From NCBI RefSeq assembly GCF_009696145.1, contig NZ_VUMO01000004.1:62001-126000 (forward strand): a stretch of 64,000 nucleotides of DNA, written 5' to 3'. Below, in pieces: positions 43,548 through 52,186 of this stretch. The DNA is from Pseudoramibacter porci. Lineage in GTDB: Bacteria > Bacillota > Clostridia > Eubacteriales > Eubacteriaceae. The position numbers and the translations under genes were made by a program. The first letter of the stretch is position 1. Every line of letters starts with the position of its first letter. Below the pieces are notes generated by a model. That model did no database searches and was not told the DNA's origin. It saw only the letters and a program-made list of their open reading frames with translations.

Positions 43548-45314
43548 ATGCCAAATCCAGAAGTATTAAAGAAAACGAAAATGATCTGCACGTTGGGACC
43601 TGCGACGGACCGTCCAGGCGTCCTGGAACAATTGATCACACACGGGATGAACGTCGCTCGACTGAACTTTTCCCACGGCTCTCACGAGGAACACGCGAAG
43701 CGCATCGCGCGCCTCAAAAAGGCGAGAAAAGATTCGGGCATTGCGATCGCCATCATGCTCGACACAAAGGGGCCGGAAATCAGAACAGGTGTTCTGAAGG
43801 ATGACAAGGTTACTTTGAACCAGGGCGATCACATCGCGCTGACGACCGAAGACATCGAAGGCGATGCTGGCCGGGTATCTGTGAGCTACAAGGATCTGCC
43901 GAGAGATCTGAAAGAAGGGGACCGGATTTTAATTGATGACGGGTTGATTGAGCTGACCGTTGAAAACATCACAGGGGAAGACATTAATTGTGTGGTTGAC
44001 AACGGCGGAACTTTGGGAAGCCGCAAGAGCATTAATATTCCAGGGGTTTCGATCAATCTTCCAGGATTGACCAAAAAAGACGAAGAAGACTTGATCTTCG
44101 GTGTCAAACATGGGATCGATTATGTTTCAGCTTCGTTTATCCGCAAGGCGCAGGACGTTATTGCTATCCGTAAGGTGCTCAACAATGCCGGCGGTGAACA
44201 CGTTAAAATCATCTCCAAGATTGAAAGCCGCGAAGGGGTTGAAAACATCCACCGTATCATCACTGTATCTGACGGTATCATGGTTGCACGCGGCGATTTA
44301 GGGGTTGAAATCCCGGCAGAAGACGTGCCAATTGTTCAGAAAAATATTATTCACCGCTGTAATATTGTCGGTAAACCGGTTATTACAGCGACGCAGATGC
44401 TTGATTCCATGATCCGCAACCCGCGGCCGACCCGAGCGGAAGTCGGAGATGTAGCTAACGCCGTTTTCGACGGTACGGATGCCGTCATGCTTTCAGGAGA
44501 AACAGCTGCAGGCGATTATCCGGTTGAAGCCTGCAAAACCATGGCACGAATTGTCTTAAAAACAGAAAATTCTCCGCAGTATAAGCATCGCGACCACGTG
44601 CCTCACGGTGAAATGACGATTACCAACGGGGTCTGCTCGGCGGTGGTCAATATTGTCGAATCTTTGGGCGTTAAAGCAATCATCGCGCCGACCACCAGCG
44701 GCTACACACCGCGAATGCTGTCAAAATATCGTCCGAACTGTTTGATTTTTGCAGTTTCTGACAATATGAGAACGGTTCGCAGATGCTGCATGCAATGGGG
44801 TGCATATTGTTTGTACGTGCCTAGAATGACAGAACTGGATGATCTGGTCAATGACGTCAACCGCATCCTTGAAACCATGAATGTTGTCAAGACTGGCGAT
44901 CTGGTCGTGGCAGCGGCGGGTCTTCCGTTCGGAATTCAGGGTAATACCAATACCATTCGTGTCAGAACGGTCGGCAATGCGGTCCTTTCCGGTATTGGGA
45001 TTGGCGACAAGTTGGTGACGGGCTTTGCAAAATTTGTCACACCGGATACGCTTGATGAATTTGACGAAGGTGATATTGTCGTGACGCGTGTGATCACGCC
45101 GGGGATTTACGGTGCGATTGAAAAAGCGGCTGCGGTCGTGACGTCCGAAGTTGGTGAAAATTCAGAAGCTGATCACGTTGCGCGAGATTATCAAATTCCA
45201 GTGATCAAAGGGGTACAGAAGGCGACAGAAGTCATTACGGAAGGGAAGTTAATTACGGTAGATCCGCTGAACGGGATGATTTATCAAGGCGCGGTTCGTA
45301 ACCGGAAATTGTAA
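43548..45314 (+). CDS. pyk: Pyruvate kinase with C-terminal PEP-utiliser-like domain
   Basis: Makes pyruvate and ATP from phosphoenolpyruvate, 588 residues. Seen: ICTLGPATDRPGVLEQLI, MNVARLNFSHGSHEEH, LDTKGPEIRTG, KIESREGVENI, VARGDLGVEIP and TATQMLDSMIRNPRPTRAEVGDVANA. Beyond the normal end (about residue 475) lies an extra domain like the phosphohistidine swivel domain of Firmicute enzymes, but the TSHA-type motif reads TSEVGENSEADHV, so its catalytic His is missing and it is likely structural. AAAGGAGGCC precedes the ATG. Confidence 0.96.
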   Translation: MPNPEVLKKTKMICTLGPATDRPGVLEQLITHGMNVARLNFSHGSHEEHAKRIARLKKARKDSGIAIAIMLDTKGPEIRTGVLKDDKVTLNQGDHIALTTEDIEGDAGRVSVSYKDLPRDLKEGDRILIDDGLIELTVENITGEDINCVVDNGGTLGSRKSINIPGVSINLPGLTKKDEEDLIFGVKHGIDYVSASFIRKAQDVIAIRKVLNNAGGEHVKIISKIESREGVENIHRIITVSDGIMVARGDLGVEIPAEDVPIVQKNIIHRCNIVGKPVITATQMLDSMIRNPRPTRAEVGDVANAVFDGTDAVMLSGETAAGDYPVEACKTMARIVLKTENSPQYKHRDHVPHGEMTITNGVCSAVVNIVESLGVKAIIAPTTSGYTPRMLSKYRPNCLIFAVSDNMRTVRRCCMQWGAYCLYVPRMTELDDLVNDVNRILETMNVVKTGDLVVAAAGLPFGIQGNTNTIRVRTVGNAVLSGIGIGDKLVTGFAKFVTPDTLDEFDEGDIVVTRVITPGIYGAIEKAAAVVTSEVGENSEADHVARDYQIPVIKGVQKATEVITEGKLITVDPLNGMIYQGAVRNRKL

Positions 45315-45380
45315 CGCAACACTTTAGTTAACCTTTAGGGAAAAAGACACTTTATTTAAATACATTTTACATTTCAAAAT

Positions 45381-45426
45381 AAAAAGGGTAGACTATACTA
45401 TATTTTGTTAGTTGTGCCCTTTTTTT
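45381..45426 (+). terminator. Terminator-like hairpin after pyk
   Basis: Stem AAAAAGGG (45381-45388) with CCCTTTTT (45417-45424) around a 28-base loop in which ACTA and TAGT can pair, then T-run. The wide loop makes it less certain. Confidence 0.55.
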
Positions 45427-45480
45427 AATGGGCTATTTAGAAAATAAAAGGTATATTATGTCTGAGTATGGAGGTTTGGC

Positions 45481-47715
45481 ATGGAAGAGCAAGACCAGAT
45501 TCAGGATCAGGAAGATGTAAAACAACATCGAGAAAAGCGAAAGCGAAAAACACTGAAGGCGTTAAAAGCGAATCGTAAGGTCACATTGGAACTACCAGTT
45601 GAGACCAGTATTCTTCGGTTGATTTTAGCTGTCGTGTATTGCGCGGCCGGATTGATTTTGATGGCGGTTTTCGGCCAGTTTGAACAGACGCAGATTCCTT
45701 CACAGTATTGGGGAACGACGACGGTGGCGATTCTGATCACGGCACTTTTTATTGCGGTTACTTTTAAATTTGAAGGTGAAGCGAATCGGAATTGGCGTAT
45801 CATTTTAGGGATGCTGATATTTTTCCTTATTATTGCCATGCACCAGACCACCTGTGGCATGCCGGTCTGGACGAGCAGCCGATTTGATCCGCTGGGAATC
45901 GCTCAATTTGGGATGGCCGTCTTAATCATCGGTGCGCTGGTGCTGCTTTTTTTTGCGATCACGAACCGACTGCGTTTGAGCATACGCATTGTCATGTTTG
46001 CGCTCTTCATTTTGTCTTGTGTGAATTTTTTCCTATTGAAATTCAGAGGGGATCCTTTCTTTTTTGGTGACCTCATGACGGCCAATACGGGTCTTGAAGT
46101 CGCAAAGAATTATTCCATCGGCATATCCGGAACCATTATTGCCGGCATTTATATGGCGATTGCGGCTTACGCCGTCAGTTCGAATGTCAAAACAAAATAT
46201 TTTGCTGACGATAAAAACAAAAGCAGAAGAGCGCGGCTGGGCGCACTGGGCGTCACAGCTGCGATTGCTGCACTGATCGCCGTTTTACCCCTCGAAGATG
46301 TGTACGATTCGTGGTCACCGTCAAACAATCAGTACATTACAGCTTTTACGACCAATGCCAAATTGCTTCATATTAAAAAACCCTCAGGCTATTCGGCAAC
46401 AGTTGCGAGAAATATTGTGAAGAATGGCAGCAAAAAGGCCAGTGCAGAAGTGAAAAAAACTACGGCGGCGGGAAAAAAGGCAACAGAAGCTGTGGCTAGT
46501 GGAAAGAAGCCGACGATCATCGCAGTGATGAACGAAAGTTTTTCTGATTTGTCCGTCATGGGGAATTTTCAAACAAATGAGGACTACATGCCCTTCTTTA
46601 GAAGCCTGAAAAAAAACACTGTACGAGGGAATCTGTACGTCGATGTATACGGCGCAGGAACCTGCAATACAGAATATTCATTTTTAACTGGCAATTCCAC
46701 TGCTTTCGTTCCAGAAAACACCCGCCCTTACCAGATGTATGTTAAACCGAAAACGCCGAGTTTGGCCAAAAATTTAAGGGCGCAGGGATACGAAACCTAT
46801 GCTATGCACCCAGGAAAATCGTCAGCGTGGAAGCGCAATAAGGTTTACCCGTATCTCGGCTTTGAACATACGTATTTTTATGAAGATGCTTTCAGCAATG
46901 CGGCGCTTACCCGAAACAACTATGTCAGTGATCGGGCCACTTATCAGAAAATTATCGACTTGTACAAAAAAAGAGGCAACAAACCGCAGTTTATTTTTGA
47001 TGTCACCATTGCCAATCATGGCGGATACAATGTAGGCACGAACGGGATGGAACAAGTGAAAATCACCAGCATGCCGAATCAGAAAAGCGGCGTGGATCAT
47101 ACAGATGCTGAAGAATATTTGACGCTGATTAAAGAAAGTGACACAGCGCTGAAAGAAATGATTAATTATTTCAAATCGCAGGATGAACCAGTCGCAGTAG
47201 TTTTCTTTGGGGATCATCAGCCGAGACTAGATAACTCTTTTTACGAAGACCTCAAAGGCAAAAGTCTCAGCAATTGGTCCAACGAAGAACTTCAGCAGCG
47301 CTACATCACGCCTTATATCATCTGGACCAATTACGATATCGATTCCCAGAGTAATAAAAATTTATCGGTCAATTACCTACAGACGACCCTACTTCAGACT
47401 TTGGGACTGAAGACAACAGCTTACGACCAATACGAACAGTCCATGTACGACAAAATGCCGGTATTAAATTACAAAGGGGCAATTACCTCTGACGGTGACT
47501 ATCTGACGTTAGACGATGCGGAAAAATACAACATACAAGTTCAGAACTACCAAAAGGTTCTGTACAATAACATGTTTGACAAAGATCACCCTAACCGTTC
47601 GCTCTATTTGCTCAAAAATGCACCAGATGGCAAGACCGATGAAGAACTCAGATCTTATTTGGAAAACTATCAAAAAAGATACGGAAATAATGCGATTATG
47701 AATGTGGTAAACTAA
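45481..47715 (+). CDS. LTA-synthase/sulfatase-type membrane phosphoglycerol transferase
   Basis: Enzyme of the lipoteichoic-acid synthase family that transfers glycerol phosphate at the outer membrane face. The 744-residue protein has a basic cytosolic start, five helices between about residues 35 and 245, and an extracytoplasmic sulfatase-fold domain from about residue 340. Seen: VMNESF (metal-binding Glu), VYGAGTCNTEYSFLTGN (nucleophile Thr in a CNTEY motif), FFGDHQPRLDNSF, and HPG. GGAGG precedes the ATG. It is alone between terminators and may make LTA or modify another glycan. Confidence 0.88.
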   Translation: MEEQDQIQDQEDVKQHREKRKRKTLKALKANRKVTLELPVETSILRLILAVVYCAAGLILMAVFGQFEQTQIPSQYWGTTTVAILITALFIAVTFKFEGEANRNWRIILGMLIFFLIIAMHQTTCGMPVWTSSRFDPLGIAQFGMAVLIIGALVLLFFAITNRLRLSIRIVMFALFILSCVNFFLLKFRGDPFFFGDLMTANTGLEVAKNYSIGISGTIIAGIYMAIAAYAVSSNVKTKYFADDKNKSRRARLGALGVTAAIAALIAVLPLEDVYDSWSPSNNQYITAFTTNAKLLHIKKPSGYSATVARNIVKNGSKKASAEVKKTTAAGKKATEAVASGKKPTIIAVMNESFSDLSVMGNFQTNEDYMPFFRSLKKNTVRGNLYVDVYGAGTCNTEYSFLTGNSTAFVPENTRPYQMYVKPKTPSLAKNLRAQGYETYAMHPGKSSAWKRNKVYPYLGFEHTYFYEDAFSNAALTRNNYVSDRATYQKIIDLYKKRGNKPQFIFDVTIANHGGYNVGTNGMEQVKITSMPNQKSGVDHTDAEEYLTLIKESDTALKEMINYFKSQDEPVAVVFFGDHQPRLDNSFYEDLKGKSLSNWSNEELQQRYITPYIIWTNYDIDSQSNKNLSVNYLQTTLLQTLGLKTTAYDQYEQSMYDKMPVLNYKGAITSDGDYLTLDDAEKYNIQVQNYQKVLYNNMFDKDHPNRSLYLLKNAPDGKTDEELRSYLENYQKRYGNNAIMNVVN

Positions 47716-47721
47716 GTATTT

Positions 47722-47769
47722 CCCCTGACTGCTATGATTTGAAGGATTAGCAGTTAGGGGTTGTTTTTT
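47722..47769 (+). terminator. Terminator after the LTA-synthase-like gene
   Basis: Thirteen-pair stem CCCCTGACTGCTA (47722-47734) with TAGCAGTTAGGGG (47748-47760, one G-U), then TTGTTTTTT. Confidence 0.92.
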
Positions 47770-47851
47770 AGGGAGAAGATTGATTTTTTGACGTGCATAT
47801 CATAAAATATAAACGATTACCTAACCTGAACATCACGATGTGGAGATTATC

Positions 47852-48916
47852 ATGCAATCATATAAATGGATAATAATCGCCTCCCGTCACCGCGCCAGTG
47901 ACGTGCATTTTTCAGTTAACGAACATCCGAAATGTCGAATCGATGGGGCATTGCGCAATATGGACCAGACCGTGTTGAATCGGCAGGATTGTTTGGCATT
48001 AGCGAAAGAACTCATCGGGGAGAACCGTACGCTGATTAAAAAGTTAAGACAAAACGGGTCGGTAGATTTTACACGGGATATTGGAAAAATCCGCTGTCGG
48101 ATTAATATATATTTTCAACGTGGATCGCTGGCTTTGGCTATTCGACTTTTGTCCGAAGCCATTCCTGGTCTTGAAACATTAGGACTGCCTGCAATTGTAA
48201 GTCGGTTTGCTGAAATTCAAAAGGGTCTCGTGCTTATTTGCGGGCCAACCGGCTCTGGAAAATCGACGACCCTTGCGTCAATATTGAATCAAATTAATAA
48301 GATAAAGCCTGTTCACATGATTACGCTGGAAGATCCCATTGAATATCTGTATCCAAAGGGAAAGGCGATGGTGCATCAGCGGGAAATCGGACGTGACGTG
48401 ATAAATTATCGCCAAGGACTACGTGCTGCCCTGCGGGAAGATCCCGATGTGCTTTTAATCGGTGAGATGCGTGACGCCGAGACGGTGAAAATCGCGCTGG
48501 AAGCGGCGGAAACAGGGCATCTCATTTTCTCGACTTTGCACACCCCGACAGCAGATGGCGCGATTGACCGTATCCTCTCCCTTTTTCCTGAGCACAATCA
48601 GGCAGCGCAGATGCGCCAAGTTTTATCGATGAATTTAAAAGCCGTGCTGTGGCAGCAGCTATTGCCGAAAAAGGATCAGAAGGGACGGGTTTGCGCGTCC
48701 GAGATTCTTGTCGTGACATCTGCTGTCCAGAATTTAATTCGTCAGAATGCGCAGGAACAACTCTACAACTATATGCTGACGGAGAGGCGGTTCGGCAGCC
48801 AGACCATGGAGGCTGATTTGATTCGCCTTTGGAAAAATGGCGAAATATCGGAGCAAACCGCGGTAACCTTCGCCAGAGACGGAAAAAGAATGCAAGCTGC
48901 GCTCAAAAAATCTTAG
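47852..48916 (+). CDS. PilT-family ATPase, orphan
   Basis: Type IV pilus retraction-type ATPase of the PilT/VirB11 superfamily, 354 residues. Seen: ASDVHFSVNEHPKCRIDGAL (N-domain), LVLICGPTGSGKSTTLASIL (Walker A), ITLEDPIEY (Asp box), LRAALREDPDVLLIGEMRDAET (Walker B), and TGHLIFSTLHTPTADGAIDRIL (His box), then the C-terminal EILVVTSAVQNLIR. ATG 47852 follows GGAGA at 47842-47846; a GTG at 47840 overlaps that site. No pilus assembly, pilin or prepilin peptidase gene is in the window, so its machinery must lie elsewhere or it works alone. Confidence 0.92.
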   Translation: MQSYKWIIIASRHRASDVHFSVNEHPKCRIDGALRNMDQTVLNRQDCLALAKELIGENRTLIKKLRQNGSVDFTRDIGKIRCRINIYFQRGSLALAIRLLSEAIPGLETLGLPAIVSRFAEIQKGLVLICGPTGSGKSTTLASILNQINKIKPVHMITLEDPIEYLYPKGKAMVHQREIGRDVINYRQGLRAALREDPDVLLIGEMRDAETVKIALEAAETGHLIFSTLHTPTADGAIDRILSLFPEHNQAAQMRQVLSMNLKAVLWQQLLPKKDQKGRVCASEILVVTSAVQNLIRQNAQEQLYNYMLTERRFGSQTMEADLIRLWKNGEISEQTAVTFARDGKRMQAALKKS

Positions 48917-48923
48917 AAAAGAA

Positions 48924-48952
48924 TTGAAAACGACGGATGCATTCGCTATAAT
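48924..48952 (+). promoter_or_regulatory. Promoter of the glutaredoxin gene
   Basis: TTGAAA (48924-48929), 17-base spacer, TATAAT (48947-48952). Confidence 0.75.
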
Positions 48953-49007
48953 TTGAGAAATAATAAACCAGGTAAATATTAAACCAAAGCAGAAAGGAAA
49001 CACTGCA

Positions 49008-49253
49008 ATGAAAGTACAAAAAGCAGAACTGTACACTTGGCCAACCTGTCCATATTGTAGACGGGCCAAAGGGCTTTTGGATCAGTTGAATATCCCTTAC
49101 ACGGATCACAACATCTGGGGACAGGATGATCAGAAACAAGCTTTAATCGAAAAGACAGGCCAGACAACCGTTCCATACGTTTTTCTTAACGATCAATTTG
49201 TGGGCGGATGTGATGACTTATTTCAAATTTATGAATCAGAAGGTCTCGAATAA
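49008..49253 (+). CDS. Glutaredoxin
   Basis: Small thiol-disulfide oxidoreductase, 81 residues, with WPTCPYCRRAKGLL (dithiol CPYC active site, residues 14-17), the cis-Pro TVPYVFLNDQFVGGCDDL and GG glutathione-binding motif. AGAAAGGAAA precedes the ATG. It pairs conceptually with the gamma-glutamylcysteine ligase at 13528, but no glutathione synthetase is seen. The YdbC gene follows closely and shares its promoter and terminator. Confidence 0.9.
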   Translation: MKVQKAELYTWPTCPYCRRAKGLLDQLNIPYTDHNIWGQDDQKQALIEKTGQTTVPYVFLNDQFVGGCDDLFQIYESEGLE

Positions 49254-49282
49254 GAGATCGTTACGACCAAGGAGGAATTGCA

Positions 49283-49501
49283 ATGGCATTTGAATACGAA
49301 GTTGTCGAAGAATGCGGCGTGCTGTCAGAGGGGAGCAACGGTTGGCAGAAAGAGCTCAATAAAGTCAGCTGGAATGGTAGAGAACCAAAATATGATATTC
49401 GCGATTGGGCGCCGAACCATGAAAGAATGCGCAAAGGGATCACTTTGACGGTCGATGAACTGGCCGAACTTAAAAACATTCTCAACGACATAGAACTATA
49501 A
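49283..49501 (+). CDS. YdbC-family (PC4-like) protein
   Basis: A 72-residue protein of the YdbC family; the fold is related to the eukaryotic PC4 single-stranded nucleic-acid-binding domain. Seen: EYEVVEECGVLSEGSNGWQKELNKVSWNGREPKYDIRDW and MRKGITLTVDELAELKNIL. AAGGAGG precedes the ATG. Cotranscribed with glutaredoxin. Confidence 0.88.
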   Translation: MAFEYEVVEECGVLSEGSNGWQKELNKVSWNGREPKYDIRDWAPNHERMRKGITLTVDELAELKNILNDIEL

Positions 49502-49511
49502 TGCTGAAACG

Positions 49512-49534
49512 GCACAGCGGACGCTGTGCTTTTT
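49512..49534 (+). terminator. Terminator after the YdbC gene
   Basis: Stem GCACAGC (49512-49518), loop GGAC, GCTGTGC (49523-49529), then TTTTT. Confidence 0.9.
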
Positions 49535-49546
49535 GTTTGCGCAAAT

Positions 49547-49575
49547 TTGAATCATTGTTTCGCCTATGATATAAT
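49547..49575 (+). promoter_or_regulatory. Promoter of the YebC gene
   Basis: TTGAAT (49547-49552), 17-base spacer with TG at the extended -10, TATAAT (49570-49575). Confidence 0.8.
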
Positions 49576-49627
49576 AAAATCTCATGAAATGATGGTAAAA
49601 TAAATTAATATAATTCGGAGGTATACA

Positions 49628-50353
49628 ATGTCTGGACATTCAAAATGGAACAACATTAAAAATAGAAAAGGAAAACAGGACGCGGCCAAAGGAAAAATTT
49701 TCACAAAAATGGCGAAGCTGATTGCAGTTGCTGCTCGTGAAGGCGGCGGCGATCCGGAAATGAATTCAAAGCTTCGTGAAGCCGTTGCGAAAGCAAAGGC
49801 CGCCAACATGCCGAACGACAACATTGACCGCGCTATTAAAAAAGGTTCCGGTGAATTGGGCGATGCGGTTTTCGAAGAAATCACATACGAAGGATACGGC
49901 CCCGGCGGAGCTGCAGTCATTGTTCAGGCGTTGACCGACAACAAAAATAGAACGGCTGGCGATGTACGGCATATTTTCGATAAGAACGGCGGCAATTTGG
50001 GTACAAACGGCTGCGTGAGCTATTTGTTTGAGCGGGCCGGCAGAATTTTAATCGAAAAGTCTGACGATATCGATGAGGACGAGTTGATGATGGCGGCGTT
50101 AGACGCCGGTGCGGAAGACATGGAAACGTCAGAGGATGGTTACGAAATCAAGACGGCACCGGCAGACTTTGCCAGTGTCCTCGATCAGATTCAGGCCGCC
50201 GGATACGACGTCGTTTCTGGGGAAATCGCTCAGATTCCGTCGACTGAAACAGAACTCTCGGATGAAGATAGCCAGAAAATGGAAAAAATGTTGGAAATGT
50301 TCGAAGATAACGACGACGTTCAGGAAGTTTTCCATAACTGGGCAGAGGCATAA
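49628..50353 (+). CDS. YebC/PmpR-family regulator
   Basis: Conserved 241-residue protein opening [42 protein letters not shown], the YebC signature, with [27 protein letters not shown] and [12 protein letters not shown]. The family is described as a DNA-binding regulator and, more recently, as a translation factor relieving ribosome stalling; which applies here is open. Its C-terminal part is acidic. GGAGG precedes the ATG. Confidence 0.96.
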   Translation: MSGHSKWNNIKNRKGKQDAAKGKIFTKMAKLIAVAAREGGGDPEMNSKLREAVAKAKAANMPNDNIDRAIKKGSGELGDAVFEEITYEGYGPGGAAVIVQALTDNKNRTAGDVRHIFDKNGGNLGTNGCVSYLFERAGRILIEKSDDIDEDELMMAALDAGAEDMETSEDGYEIKTAPADFASVLDQIQAAGYDVVSGEIAQIPSTETELSDEDSQKMEKMLEMFEDNDDVQEVFHNWAEA

Positions 50354-50379
50354 TCTAAAGAAAGGAACAAGGTGTTCTG

Positions 50380-50580
50380 ATGGGACAAGGCGAACATAAA
50401 GTACGCGATTTAATTGTTTATTTTATTGTGGCTTTTGCGTTGATTTTATTGATGTCCTCTTTTATTATCGGCGATCTCTACAACAATGCCAATAAAATCG
50501 AATTAACGAAAGATGGCATTCAGCAAGTTTATCAAATAAATATCGGAGCAAAGCCGACATCCTCTCTGAATAATCAATAA
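50380..50580 (+). CDS. Small membrane protein, 66 residues, unknown
   Basis: One hydrophobic segment (LIVYFIVAFALILLMSSFII, residues 11-30) with a short charged N-terminus and a polar C-terminal part (IELTKDGIQQVYQINIGAK). No family recognised. AGAAAGGAACAAGG precedes the ATG. It follows YebC by 26 bases and ends before a strong hairpin, so it is cotranscribed with YebC. Confidence 0.65.
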   Translation: MGQGEHKVRDLIVYFIVAFALILLMSSFIIGDLYNNANKIELTKDGIQQVYQINIGAKPTSSLNNQ

Positions 50581-50590
50581 GAATATTGCA

Positions 50591-50629
50591 AACAAAAAGT
50601 AAGGCAGCTGCCTTGCTTTTTGTTGTTTT
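50591..50629. terminator. Long hairpin terminator, probably bidirectional
   Basis: Arms AACAAAAAGTAAGGCA (50591-50606) and TGCCTTGCTTTTTGTT (50609-50624), 2-base turn, one G-U pair, with T-rich 3' side (TTGTTTT). Confidence 0.85.
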
Positions 50630-50659
50630 ATGACCATTTATTAAAGAAAAGGAGCACAT

Positions 50660-52186
50660 ATGAAAGTGGTGACGCCGGCCGAAATGAGTGAAATGGATCG
50701 ACAGACCATCGCTCACGGAATTGCCGATTATGAACTCATGGAAAGAGCGGGACATCGCTGTTTTGATGTCATCGACCGAGAAACAGCGGACAGTGCCAAT
50801 ATTTTAGTCTTGTGTGGTGCGGGAAACAATGGCGGCGACGGACAGGTTGTCGCAAGGCTGTGCTTTAACAGATGCAGACGCGTTCGGGTTTTATTTGTCG
50901 GCAATCCCGATCATTTTACGCCGAATTCAGAGCGCAATTTTAAGCGGTTGCAAGAAACCGGTGTGCCTTTTAGTTTTTTCAGTGAGCTCAATGACGAAAT
51001 AGAAGCAATGATCTGCGATGCGGACGTCATCGTCGACGCGGTTTTGGGAAATGGACTAAAAAATCGGCCGCTGTATCCGAATGTCGCAGCACTGTTTGCC
51101 TGTGTCAATCGTTCTAAAGCGATGGTCTATGCTATAGACATTCCTTCTGGGCTTAGAGGCAGCAATGGCTTAACGGTCGGCCAGGCTATTGAGGCAGATC
51201 GAACCTTAATCATTCAAAATCCGAAAATGGGGATGCTTTTGGAAGACGGGCCGGATTTCTTGGGACAGCCAACTGTTTTGGATGTGGGTATCTCGGAGCA
51301 GTACACGGCGTCGCAGAAAAAAATATTAGATGAAAAAAGTGTCCCGCTGATACGACAGCGTCTTAAAAATTCCAATAAATACGATTACGGCGCGGTCTCA
51401 ATCGTTGCAGGGAGCCGCGGCATGATCGGCGCCGGTCTGATGAGCTCGGCGGCCTGTTTAAAATCAGGTGCCGGCTTAGTGACGACCTGGGTGCCGGAAA
51501 GTATTTACGATATTGTTGCAGCACAAATGCCTTGGGAGGTCATGGTTAAGCCCTACACACAGGACAATATCATCAGTCAGCTTAAACAACAAAGGGCAAC
51601 CGCTTATGTGATCGGGCCGGGTATCGGACGGAAAATGCTTTATGTGGATCTGATCAAGTGGCTGATTGAAACAGGAAAACCGGTTGTCATCGATGCAGAT
51701 GGCTTATATCATTTGACGAAAATCAAATCGGTGTTGTTAGAGCATAAGGGACCTGTGATCTTAACGCCTCATGCTGGGGAATTCTGCAGGCTATGCGATA
51801 TTTCTAAGGACGCGTATCGAGAAAACAGTACAGAAATCGCTTCGGCATTCGCCGCAAAATACAAGGTTGTTCTCGTACTGAAAGGGTACCGCACGCGAAT
51901 CTTTGTGCCGCACGGGGATGATCCGGCACAATGCGAAATCTGGTTTAATACGACGGGCAACCCAGGGATGGCGACAGCTGGAAGTGGCGATATTTTGACC
52001 GGAATCATTGCAGGGCTGATATCTCAGACGGCTAGTTCAGGAGAAGCGGCCAGGCTCGGCGTTTATCTGCACGGATTATCCGGAGATATCGCGGCAGATC
52101 AATTGGGTCAGTGCGCGCTGAACGCGACGGACTTGCTCGACATTTTACCGGAGAGTATACATAATTTACAAAAGGAATGCGAATGA
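50660..52186 (+). CDS. nnr: Bifunctional NAD(P)H-hydrate repair enzyme (epimerase + dehydratase)
   Basis: Repairs hydrated NADH and NADPH. The N-terminal epimerase half has VTPAEMSEMDRQTIAHGI, LCGAGNNGGDGQVVARL and DAVLGNGLKN; the C-terminal ADP/ATP-dependent dehydratase half has VAGSRGMIGAG, IDADGLYHL, LTPHAGEFCRL and GNPGMATAGSGDILTGIIAG. The 508 residues match the fused form. AAAGGAG precedes ATG 50660. It overlaps the miaB start and heads the miaB-mutS-mutL-miaA run. Confidence 0.96.
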   Translation: MKVVTPAEMSEMDRQTIAHGIADYELMERAGHRCFDVIDRETADSANILVLCGAGNNGGDGQVVARLCFNRCRRVRVLFVGNPDHFTPNSERNFKRLQETGVPFSFFSELNDEIEAMICDADVIVDAVLGNGLKNRPLYPNVAALFACVNRSKAMVYAIDIPSGLRGSNGLTVGQAIEADRTLIIQNPKMGMLLEDGPDFLGQPTVLDVGISEQYTASQKKILDEKSVPLIRQRLKNSNKYDYGAVSIVAGSRGMIGAGLMSSAACLKSGAGLVTTWVPESIYDIVAAQMPWEVMVKPYTQDNIISQLKQQRATAYVIGPGIGRKMLYVDLIKWLIETGKPVVIDADGLYHLTKIKSVLLEHKGPVILTPHAGEFCRLCDISKDAYRENSTEIASAFAAKYKVVLVLKGYRTRIFVPHGDDPAQCEIWFNTTGNPGMATAGSGDILTGIIAGLISQTASSGEAARLGVYLHGLSGDIAADQLGQCALNATDLLDILPESIHNLQKECE

